Positions 1-5,180 of a stretch of DNA of 64,000 bases are shown one piece after another; position 1 is the stretch's first letter; every line of letters starts with the position of its first letter. Source of the DNA: a virus; the IMG/VR virus record IMGVR_UViG_3300047994_000087, positions 82,742 to 146,741 of that record; one strand, written 5' to 3'. The notes beneath the pieces were generated by a model that worked only from the letters and a program-made list of their open reading frames with translations, was not told the DNA's origin and made no database searches. Both the position numbers and the translations under genes were made by a program.

Positions 1-7
1 CGGAAAA

Positions 8-83
8 TGGAGGTCCAGGCACGACTTGCACATGCACCAGCGCTCTTATCGGGAGCGTGTTCCACTATTTGAACTACTGGACC
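8..83 (-). tRNA. tRNA-Ile(GAT) with C33
   Basis: Full cloverleaf: 7-bp acceptor GGTCCAG/CTGGACC, D stem GTTC/GAAC, anticodon stem CGCTC/GAGCG, T stem GCATG/CGTGC, discriminator T and encoded CCA. The loop CCGATAA gives anticodon GAT but has C at position 33, where U is nearly universal. The D loop has A18-G19 and the T loop TGCAAGT has G55, the non-standard elbow class of this phage. Confidence 0.88.
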
Positions 84-85
84 AA

Positions 86-160
86 TGGTCCGAGATGCAC
101 GAATTGAACATGCTTGATCCTGCTCCCAAAGCAGACGGCCAGCCAATGGCCCAATCCCGG
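86..160 (-). tRNA. tRNA-Pro(TGG)
   Basis: Acceptor CCGGGAT/ATCTCGG (one G-T pair), D stem GGCC/GGCC with GG in the loop, anticodon loop TTTGGGA (TGG), T loop TTCAATT, encoded ACCA. Standard elbow (G18, T55). It lies 2 bases from the Ile gene and probably shares its transcript. A 6-bp hairpin (165-180) lies just upstream of its 5' end. Confidence 0.9.
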
Positions 161-238
161 TCGTAGAGCTGTTAAGCTCTGGGGTTTGGACTAATTCGCG
201 GTCGGTTGAAAAATTTAGAGAAGGCATTGCCTGAATTT

Positions 239-319
239 CCTACATTGTTGATAGCTACGCTGCACAGCGATAATGACGACCAGCTAAACTGGCAATCGCT
301 TTGGAGGCTATAATGTAGG
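239..319 (-). ncRNA. Candidate structured RNA beside the tRNAs
   Basis: About 80 bases with four nested helices: 239-246 with 312-319 (8 bp), 251-255 with 307-311 (5 bp), 266-271 with 295-300 (6 bp) and 280-283 with 289-292 (4 bp, 5-base loop). There is no open frame, tRNA anticodon arm or CCA. The strand is inferred from the neighbouring tRNAs. It could be a degenerate tRNA or a small phage RNA. The rest of 161-475 holds other short inverted repeats (356-362 with 385-391; 428-433 with 438-443) and no gene I can see. Confidence 0.35.
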
Positions 320-475
320 GACAAATTCACTGGAACTATTTCCTTTTAAACTAAACCTTTAGTGGCTGATCTTACGTGTAGCGCCTAAAGGCATCTGCAA
401 ACTAATCTATCACAGAAGCTGATCACTTGCAAATTTGTTTGCATTTTTGAAAACACAAACTAGATGCTCATACTT

Positions 476-652
476 TTAATCACTTTCAAAATCAAATCCC
501 ATAAACCGATCTGCGTCATCATTACTACTAAACTCAAGGAATGTGCGTAAAGGCTCAGACCAATGAATGCAGTCGTATTCTATTTTGCCATCTAGGTTTC
601 TCCATTGCTCAGAGCAGGGGAGAATGACCTGTGTCTCTTGCGTTATTCTCAC
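476..652 (-). CDS. Small hypothetical protein, 58 aa
   Basis: Unrecognised acidic protein starting VRITQETQVILPC and ending FMGFDFESD. The GTG start overlaps the stop of the ATP-grasp gene upstream (GTGA), and AGGAG lies 5 bases before it, so the two should be translationally coupled. It is the last gene before the tRNA-like DNA at the left end. Confidence 0.75.
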   Translation of the reverse strand: MRITQETQVILPCSEQWRNLDGKIEYDCIHWSEPLRTFLEFSSNDDADRFMGFDFESD

Positions 653-1416
653 AACGTCTCCTCGTAGAGTTTAGTTGTCTCCAGTACGAGAGCAGGCAAT
701 ATCTTTACTGGATCACAGGCATACAAACCTGCAACGTTGACGCTGCCAGTTTCAAGAATCCGATAGCCATCTCCACCATCGCAAACATCCAGCACGTAAA
801 CTGGGGGCAATCCAGGATACATTGGGACCGACTCTGCAAATTCTTTTACGGTCTCTTCAACGCCAGCTTCTATGTGACGCTTTCCATCCCTTCTATAACA
901 ACAAACATCGAGGAGTCTTCCTTGGTGCATAAAGCATCTCCATTCATGCCGAATCTTATAGGCTGGAGCGGCAACAACCAATGTTGAAGGCTGCACCTGA
1001 TATCCATTGAATAGTCTCTCAAAATCTTCATAGCAATAGACGCCACCGTTGAAAAGCTTGTCGTTAGTGTCTGGACGTAGGAAAAGGTCTCTATCAACAA
1101 GCACCCCTTCTCTATCCCAACCCCATCTCTCCATTAAAGTCCCAGCTGGGAGCATGATATACTCCTGATTGAACAGAAATTTATGCCAATACCCTGCATA
1201 GTCTTGAAACCTCAGAGACTTCCAAGGGGTCAAATGGAACACATGGTTTTGAACCTGCTTAGTTACGCCGATACTTGCGTGCAGCAGTCCGTAATTCTCA
1301 TAGCGAGCAGCTTCTGTAGTCGGAAGAGTGTTTACCTCAACTTCCAGCCCAAGCTTTTCCGCCGCCTCTTTGACCAGAAGGTCTTCTGGAAGGAAATGTT
1401 CAAGTAACCATTTCAT
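649..1416 (-). CDS. ATP-grasp domain protein
   Basis: A 255-residue protein resembling phage ATP-grasp proteins of the DUF4343 kind. The family signal is in the C-terminal half: RCFMHQGRLLDVCCYRRDG, then LDVCDGGDGYRILETGSVN near residues 209-226, where the D, E and N would bind Mg-ATP. Such enzymes join a carboxylate to an amine or thiol; the substrate is unknown. ATGA overlaps at both ends place it in a tight operon of small genes. Start ATG at 1416. Confidence 0.7.
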   Translation of the reverse strand: MKWLLEHFLPEDLLVKEAAEKLGLEVEVNTLPTTEAARYENYGLLHASIGVTKQVQNHVFHLTPWKSLRFQDYAGYWHKFLFNQEYIMLPAGTLMERWGWDREGVLVDRDLFLRPDTNDKLFNGGVYCYEDFERLFNGYQVQPSTLVVAAPAYKIRHEWRCFMHQGRLLDVCCYRRDGKRHIEAGVEETVKEFAESVPMYPGLPPVYVLDVCDGGDGYRILETGSVNVAGLYACDPVKILPALVLETTKLYEETL

Positions 1417-1613
1417 TTCTTCATTCCTTCCTCCAGCGTCACATAGCCATGCTTGATCGCGATTAGTCCTGTGGACATAAGCGGAAGGAAAGCAGACCTT
1501 ATCTCAAACTCCATCAGCTCAGGATGAGCATCGTGCATTCTCCGCACCAACGTGTCCATCTTGAACACTCCAAAAGGAGTGAGCATTTCCAATATTTCTT
1601 GTTGAAGGCTCAT
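1413..1613 (-). CDS. Small hypothetical, winged-helix-like size
   Basis: 66 residues, MSLQQEILEMLTP onward, predicted mostly helical with a small C-terminal strand (GYVTLEEG), which would suit a winged helix; that is a guess. The ATG at 1613 is chosen because GGAG sits 8 bases upstream; an upstream in-frame start would overlap the previous gene by 35 bases. Ends in ATGA shared with the ATP-grasp gene. Confidence 0.7.
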   Translation of the reverse strand: MSLQQEILEMLTPFGVFKMDTLVRRMHDAHPELMEFEIRSAFLPLMSTGLIAIKHGYVTLEEGMKK

Positions 1614-1614
1614 C

Positions 1615-1863
1615 TCATTTTCTCCAACACTTTCTATCTCCAGGGTCATTGAAATCAGCAGCCATAGGCTCTTTATCCCACAAGTCTACAAGCTCTTTTA
1701 CTACAGGGAGGGCTTCCGCTTCGTAATCAACCATGGCTTCGATACTCATCTTGATCGCCCTCCGCAGCTTCCTGCTGGTCTTGGCCTGCACCCACTTATT
1801 GGAAAACTTCTTTCCACACACGCCAATGTGTTTTTCATTGTAGTTTTTATGAGAGCGACTCAC
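1615..1863 (-). CDS. Basic phage protein starting VSRSHKN
   Basis: 82 residues with the start VSRSHKNYNEKHIGVCG followed by a basic stretch (KTSRKLRRAIK), a pattern I recall from small conserved phage proteins beginning MSRSxKK. GTG at 1863 is preferred: it overlaps the upstream stop as GTGA and GGAGG lies 11 bases before it. Function unknown. Confidence 0.65.
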   Translation of the reverse strand: MSRSHKNYNEKHIGVCGKKFSNKWVQAKTSRKLRRAIKMSIEAMVDYEAEALPVVKELVDLWDKEPMAADFNDPGDRKCWRK

Positions 1864-2153
1864 TGCTCGCACAGCCTCCAATCAATCTCATCTTCAAATT
1901 TCAGGGCTACTTTGTAAGCGACACCCCCATACAGACAGCTACAATCATTAGACTCTGAGTCATTATCATATTGATCATCAGTGCTACCGCCATTCTCGTA
2001 GAAGAATTGCCTGCGATTACAATCACACGAAGCGCTGCCTTCTTCCCACCAAAATAGGGTGGTGCCCTTTGTCACGCCTGGATAATCCATGTTGTGATCA
2101 TACTCAACCTGAGCACCGTCAGCAGTTCTTGTAATTCTTACTTGGTATTTCAT
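1860..2153 (-). CDS. Cys-rich hypothetical protein
   Basis: 97 residues with a C-D-C pair, a C-S-C and an acidic Asp/Ser-rich middle; possibly metal-binding. It is the first protein gene downstream of the tRNA cluster, separated from it by a hairpin (2161-2192). No family recognised. Confidence 0.65.
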   Translation of the reverse strand: MKYQVRITRTADGAQVEYDHNMDYPGVTKGTTLFWWEEGSASCDCNRRQFFYENGGSTDDQYDNDSESNDCSCLYGGVAYKVALKFEDEIDWRLCEQ

Positions 2154-2160
2154 AAAACCG

Positions 2161-2192
2161 CTCCAGCAGTCAACATCTTTAGACTACTGGAG
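2161..2192 (-). terminator. Hairpin after the tRNA cluster
   Basis: CTCCAG/CTGGAG stem continued by AGTC/GACT after one mismatch, with a 10-base loop. On the minus strand TTTT follows three bases after the stem; on the plus strand TTTT follows directly. It could end the tRNA transcript or act as a processing barrier. Confidence 0.45.
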
Positions 2193-2213
2193 TTTTCATA
2201 CGCATCTTGTAAA

Positions 2214-2288
2214 TGGTTCCACTAGACTGGATCGAACAGTCATCAGACCCTTATGAGAGGTCGGCCTTAACCATTAGGCGATAGTGGG
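2214..2288 (-). tRNA. tRNA-Met(CAT), elongator type
   Basis: Acceptor CCCACTA/TAGTGGA with a C1-A72 mismatch, D stem GCCT/AGGC, anticodon loop CTCATAA, T loop TTCGATC, encoded CCA. The 1-72 mismatch is initiator-like, but C11-G24 and the lack of three G-C pairs in the anticodon stem argue for an elongator. A CAT anticodon modified to read Ile ATA codons cannot be excluded. Confidence 0.88.
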
Positions 2289-2295
2289 ATAAAAA

Positions 2296-2370
2296 CTGCG
2301 AGAGAGGGCCACGATCCCCCAACCTTCTCCTTAACAGGGAGTTGCTGCCACCTACTTGAGCTATCTCGCA
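2296..2370 (-). tRNA. tRNA-Asn(GTT)
   Basis: Perfect acceptor TGCGAGA/TCTCGCA, anticodon loop CTGTTAA, D loop with GG. T stem GGGGG/CCCTC closes an unusual loop ATCGTGG (A54, T58). CCA is not encoded, so the host would have to add it. Confidence 0.82.
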
Positions 2371-2377
2371 ATATAAA

Positions 2378-2448
2378 TGCTCCATGTTGGTACTGCCCCA
2401 ACAAATCTTCCTTGTAAGAGAAGCGTGATACTTTTTCACCAACAGAGC
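2378..2448 (-). tRNA. tRNA-Val(TAC)
   Basis: 71 nt. Acceptor GCTCTGT/ATGGAGC (two wobble pairs), D loop AAAAGTA (A18-G19), anticodon loop CTTACAA, T stem GTTGG/CCAAC with loop GGCAGTA, so G54, G55 and G58 replace T54, T55 and A58. No encoded CCA. Confidence 0.82.
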
Positions 2449-2451
2449 GAA

Positions 2452-2523
2452 TCGGCTGCATACGAGTTGCACGTATACCAAACTTCTTAAGAGGAAGGTG
2501 TCCTGCTATTAGACGAGCAACCG
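2452..2523 (-). tRNA. tRNA-Lys(CTT)
   Basis: Acceptor CGGTTGC/GCAGCCG, D loop AATAGCA (A18-G19), anticodon loop CTCTTAA, T stem ATACG/CGTAT with loop TGCAACT (G55). There is a C27-T43 mismatch, also present in the Lys(TTT) gene. No encoded CCA. Confidence 0.84.
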
Positions 2524-2526
2524 AAA

Positions 2527-2601
2527 TGGCCCCCACACTTGAAGTCGAATCAAGACCCTTTCCTTCGTAGGGAAAGATGCTATCCATTACACTATGCGGG
2601 T
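2527..2601 (-). tRNA. tRNA-Arg(ACG)
   Basis: D loop AATGGATA (G18-G19), anticodon stem TTTCC/GGAAA with loop CTACGAA, T stem CTTGA/TCAAG with loop TTCGACT, encoded CCA. The first acceptor pair is an A-G mismatch; T8 fixes the register. Confidence 0.86.
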
Positions 2602-2602
2602 A

Positions 2603-2678
2603 TGGCCTTCCTGGAGAGATTTGCACTCCCGTAAGCCCGCTTAGAAGGCGGGTGCCCAATCTACTAGACCACAGGAAC
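2603..2678 (-). tRNA. tRNA-Arg(TCT)
   Basis: Anticodon stem CCCGC/GCGGG with loop CTTCTAA reads AGA. D loop AGTAGATT (A18-G19) and T loop TGCAAAT (G55). Encoded CCA; G1-G72 mismatch. One base separates it from the genes on each side. Confidence 0.86.
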
Positions 2679-2679
2679 A

Positions 2680-2754
2680 TGGTGGGTTGTGATGGTTCTG
2701 CCCCATCATCAAACTGCTTAAAAGGCAGGTGTCTTGCTGTTAGACCAACAACCC
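2680..2754 (-). tRNA. tRNA-Lys(TTT)
   Basis: Perfect acceptor GGGTTGT/ACAACCC, D loop AACAGCA (A18-G19), anticodon loop CTTTTAA, T stem GATGG/CCATC with loop GGCAGAA (G54, G55, G58), discriminator A, encoded CCA. Confidence 0.88.
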
Positions 2755-2775
2755 AAATAGTTTTTAAATTTTGAA

Positions 2776-2849
2776 TGGTAGGGTGCACGGGGATCGAACC
2801 CGTTTTACCTAGTTGAAAGCTAGGGTTCCGACCAATAGAAGAGCACCCC
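2776..2849 (-). tRNA. tRNA-Glu(TTC)
   Basis: Acceptor GGGGTGC/GCACCCT, D loop ATTGGTC, perfect anticodon stem CCTAG/CTAGG with loop CTTTCAA, T stem ACGGG/CCCGT with loop TTCGATC, encoded ACCA. The most standard tRNA in the cluster. Confidence 0.93.
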
Positions 2850-2850
2850 A

Positions 2851-2925
2851 TGGAGCCGATGGACTGGTACTGCCCCGTCGCTTCCACATTACAAGTGTGG
2901 TTTGCTACTTTTACAACACAACGGC
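2851..2925 (-). tRNA. tRNA-Thr(TGT)
   Basis: Acceptor GCCGTTG/CATCGGC (one T-T mismatch), D loop AAAAGTA (A18-G19), anticodon stem CCACA/TGTGG with loop CTTGTAA, T loop GGCAGTA. The T stem needs one bulged A (GAC-GG with CC-A-GTC). Encoded CCA. Confidence 0.83.
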
Positions 2926-2931
2926 AAAAAA

Positions 2932-3006
2932 TGGTGGAATGTCCGAGCTTTGCTCTCGGCTCTACTGATTGCAAGTCAGTGGTTTTACTGAATAAACTAA
3001 CACCCC
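2932..3006 (-). tRNA. tRNA-Ala(TGC)
   Basis: Acceptor GGGGTGT/ACATTCC, D stem GTTT/AAAC with loop ATTCAGTA (A18-G19), anticodon stem ACTGA/TCAGT with loop CTTGCAA, T stem CCGAG/CTCGG with loop AGCAAAG (A54, G55), encoded ACCA. The next 200 bases upstream hold no feature I can identify. Confidence 0.88.
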
Positions 3007-3209
3007 AAGTATCAGGCGCTAGCTCGTGCGTTCTTAGTAGAGGCGCTCTTTGTAGTTCGCTCTCGTGTCGTGTTTGTAGTTGTTGTAGAAATAGCATGAG
3101 TAGTAGGTTCCAGAATAGGTGTGCAAACGTTAGCGACAGGCATTACCCGTCTGCTATTTCGTTTGACATTTATCCTTACAGTACTCACGTGTTTAGGTCC
3201 TTGAATAAA

Positions 3210-3284
3210 TGGAGCGGTCTGTGGATCTTGAAACCACATTCTCTGCTTGGAAGGCAGTAGTCTTAGCCTTTGGACGAAGACCGC
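3210..3284 (-). tRNA. tRNA-Gly(TCC)
   Basis: Perfect acceptor GCGGTCT/AGACCGC, D loop containing GG, anticodon loop CTTCCAA, T loop TTCAAGA, encoded CCA. The T stem has a T-T mismatch at the inner pair. 3285-3367 is unassigned; it has a CCA-like end but folds into no tRNA. Confidence 0.86.
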
Positions 3285-3367
3285 ATGGCGCCGATTTCTC
3301 ACGTCCCGGCACAGGCGTTAAGCTGGTTTGTTTATCTCCGTCCTAGGACCAGCGAGGACGCTTTACT

Positions 3368-3441
3368 TGGGAACAGGGGTGAGATTTGCACTCACGTACT
3401 GGGGGTATGAACCCCATAAGCGACTAATGCTTGACCCTGCG
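3368..3441 (-). tRNA. Initiator-like tRNA-fMet(CAT)
   Basis: Anticodon loop TTCATAC (CAT) on stem TGGGG/CCCCA, giving the three consecutive G-C pairs of initiators. D stem AAGC/GCTT supplies A11-T24, and C1-T72 are unpaired, so three initiator hallmarks are present. T stem GTGAG/CTCAC with loop TGCAAAT (G55), D loop ATTAGTC (A18-G19), encoded CCA. It is the first tRNA of the cluster in transcription order. Confidence 0.82.
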
Positions 3442-3550
3442 ATATAAAGACATTGGTGCGCTTTGTGTAGTGGCGTATGTCTTCTTGTTCTTACTAGTTA
3501 AGCACATTCTTTAACCGGTAGCAAATTTTTTCAAAATTACTCGTCTACTC

Positions 3551-3590
3551 TCAAAACAAAAACGCTCCTGAAGGACTACTTCAAGAGCGT
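3551..3590 (-). terminator. Rho-independent terminator
   Basis: Stem ACGCTC-TGAAG with CTTCA-GAGCGT (one mismatch) and a short loop, followed on the minus strand by TTTTTGTTTTG. It lies just after the stop of the signal-peptide gene and separates that transcript from the tRNA cluster. Confidence 0.85.
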
Positions 3591-3626
3591 AAATGTGATT
3601 ACTAGATGTACCTAGATTTAATCCGA

Positions 3627-4109
3627 TTACTCAACTTTCCAATCAGACACGCCATCACTCAGGAAGGTTTTTGTAGTGGTGGTTGCAATAGTGGTTGAAC
3701 CAGCCGCACCCCCAGCTACCGTATCTGTTCCATTGGCAACTGCCATAGTTACAGTACTAGACCCTGAATTGTGGATATGTATTTCCGCACCCACACCAGC
3801 AGTTGCAGCGGATGGCAAAGTAGCCGTACTAGCTGAACTTGAGGTTTCATAGAACGATTGACCAGCTTTAGCTGTAAATGATCCAGCCTCACTTGTTACA
3901 GCTGTAAAACGACCCTGAAAACCAAGATTACCTTGAACAAGAGTCAACGGAGCTGCTACTTGTACAGGGAAGATACTTCCATTAGGAGCAGTAGTTCCAA
4001 TAAGAACTTGAACTCCGCCATCATACTGAGCCTTAACGATTCCAGCGCCAACCAAAGACAACACTGCTGCGGCCACGACCGCGATTACATTCTTTCTTCC
4101 TAGCTTCAT
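3627..4109 (-). CDS. Exported protein with tail-fibre-like C-terminus
   Basis: 160 residues. It begins with a clear signal peptide (MKLGRKN, then hydrophobic VIAVVAAAVLSLVGAGIV, then KAQ). The mature part is Ser/Thr/Ala/Gly-rich, ends GVSDWKVE, and is rich in TATLP and TTTTKT runs, like the C-terminal strands of phage tail-fibre proteins. ATG at 4109 follows GGGGTG at 6 bases; an upstream GTG is less likely. It has its own terminator and lies apart from the small-gene operons. An envelope role during infection is inference. Confidence 0.7.
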   Translation of the reverse strand: MKLGRKNVIAVVAAAVLSLVGAGIVKAQYDGGVQVLIGTTAPNGSIFPVQVAAPLTLVQGNLGFQGRFTAVTSEAGSFTAKAGQSFYETSSSASTATLPSAATAGVGAEIHIHNSGSSTVTMAVANGTDTVAGGAAGSTTIATTTTKTFLSDGVSDWKVE

Positions 4110-4153
4110 TCTATTCACCCCAAATAACTAACTACGCTCTGAACTGTTCAATA

Positions 4154-4235
4154 TGGTGGAAATGCAGGGTTCCGCCCCCTGGTCCAACGAGTTCCACAGT
4201 GGGTTTTACTCATTGTCGACTGCTATTACATCCCC
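4154..4235 (-). ncRNA. 82-nt tRNA-like element, tmRNA-like ends
   Basis: 5' GGGGATG pairs with 3' CATTTCC (two G-T wobbles), followed by A and an encoded CCA. A T arm CAGGG/CCCTG with loop GGCGGAA precedes the acceptor strand; G54-G55-C56 matches the odd T loops of the phage tRNAs. I find no D stem and no 5-bp/7-base anticodon arm. The 5' stretch with GTCGACAAT and AAAACCC resembles the D-stem-less 5' end of tmRNA, but a tag frame does not fit in 82 nt. It could be a tRNA-like domain cut from a tmRNA or the 3' part of a larger RNA. Confidence 0.5.
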
Positions 4236-4481
4236 ATTGTGGCTCTTGCTTACGGGAGCCAATCGTTATGCTGCCTTAGAGTTTCAGTCATAGGAGTTGC
4301 AGCCTCCCAGCTTCAATGATTGCAGGTGTGTTAGCTACTCACTCTGACGGCTTCCTGCCAGCCGCTTATCCTGGCTTGAGTTACCCCAAAGGGATTCAGA
4401 GGCGGTGATAAGACTTACCAGACCCTGGAGATCTTTCATTCATAGGACTGCATCCAGGGTATCTGATGTATTTGTATCACC
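4236..4481 (-). ncRNA. Structured non-coding RNA region
   Basis: No plausible gene, but dense structure: 4404-4410 with 4475-4481 (7 bp) enclosing 4422-4429 with 4453-4460 (8 bp, ACCCTGGA/TCCAGGGT); an H-type pseudoknot at 4346-4375 (GCCA/TGGC interleaved with GCGGC/GCCGT); and 4254-4258 with 4304-4308 continued by 4270-4274 with 4299-4303. It leads directly into the tRNA-like element, so both may be one RNA of about 330 nt. Ornate phage RNAs near tRNAs (GOLLD, ROOL) and tmRNA are possible relatives; I cannot assign it. Confidence 0.45.
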
Positions 4482-4535
4482 CATGTTTGATGCTTCTTTA
4501 TTTTGCTCTGATCAACATCAAGACTGTCTATGTTT

Positions 4536-4569
4536 TCTAAAAGCACACACCATCTTCTGTGATGTGCAT
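4536..4569 (-). terminator. Terminator of the tagged-protein operon
   Basis: On the minus strand GCACAT pairs with GTGTGC around a loop, followed by TTTTAG. It lies 34 bases after the stop of the last tagged gene. The stem is only 6 bp, so efficiency is uncertain. Confidence 0.5.
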
Positions 4570-4602
4570 ATAGTTAATTATGCGTGCGACAATTAATAGA
4601 CC

Positions 4603-4815
4603 CTACTTTTGCCCTGCTTTGCTCCGAATCAAACTATCCAGAGTACTTGCCGCATGGTCTATGTACACAGCAACCTTATCCAACCCATCAGCAGCATCCT
4701 TGTCGTCCTGGTAGGTAAACGAGTACCCTTTTGCAATATCCCTTGCAGCCTCCAATCGTCTTTGCAGGGTGAGCAAATATTCGTAGCGCTCCAATAAATC
4801 TTTTGCCCTACTCAT
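4603..4815 (-). CDS. Tagged small helical protein, 70 aa
   Basis: Starts MSRAKDLLERYEYL, carrying the shared operon tag with L-L-E at 7-9. The remainder is helical (LTLQRRLEAARDIAKGY, then KVAVYIDHAASTLDSLIRSK), in the size range of small internal head proteins. Last gene of the operon; its ATG overlaps the preceding stop as ATGA. Confidence 0.8.
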   Translation of the reverse strand: MSRAKDLLERYEYLLTLQRRLEAARDIAKGYSFTYQDDKDAADGLDKVAVYIDHAASTLDSLIRSKAGQK

Positions 4816-5180
4816 ATCCCTAGCCTGTGTCTAATTATGCTCTCGTAGTCATATCCATCACTGCCTACTTGCGCTTTGACTTCCCATATCCCTGCATTGT
4901 CTTTGTTGATAAAGAAGCAAGCCCAATAGTTGGGATCTAATCCCTCACATTCCATGAATCCGTCGTGAGTCATTTTGTAAGATTCCCAAATGTACATAGT
5001 GCTCTTGTCAGTACAAGGACGTTCCAGTAAACAGCGGAGTCTGTCATACCCATGATCAAGTCGCACTTCTGTAAGAGCGCGATCTATAGAACGAGCATTG
5101 ACCGACACACGAATCTTCTCCGCTGTCCCCACGTCCAACATCTCTACTGATTCTAGGATGTGTTTTACTCTACTCATCAT
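4812..5180 (-). CDS. Tagged protein, paralogue of next gene
   Basis: Two adjacent ATGs; the second (5177) gives the tag form MSRVKHILESVEML with I-L-E at 7-9. Residues 12-70 parallel residues 87-145 of the gene upstream: IRVSVNARSI against TRVSVNPRNV, and MYIWESYKMTHDGF against MYFWASYDRTHEF. This is a shorter copy of the same fold joined to its own tag. Function unknown. Confidence 0.78.
   Translation of the reverse strand: MMSRVKHILESVEMLDVGTAEKIRVSVNARSIDRALTEVRLDHGYDRLRCLLERPCTDKSTMYIWESYKMTHDGFMECEGLDPNYWACFFINKDNAGIWEVKAQVGSDGYDYESIIRHRLGI

Noticed and set aside
2214-2288. Calling this Met tRNA an initiator because of C1-A72
   Set aside because: It lacks A11-T24 and the three G-C anticodon-stem pairs; the gene at 3368 has them.
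2250-3302. Long reading frames across the tRNA cluster on both strands
   Set aside because: They run through intact tRNA genes in no conserved frame.
3286-3367. An extra tRNA between Gly and fMet
   Set aside because: A CCA-like end is present but no acceptor, anticodon or T stems can be paired.
4154-4235. Circularly permuted two-piece tmRNA
   Set aside because: In permuted genes the CCA end precedes the GGGG end in transcription order; here GGGG comes first.
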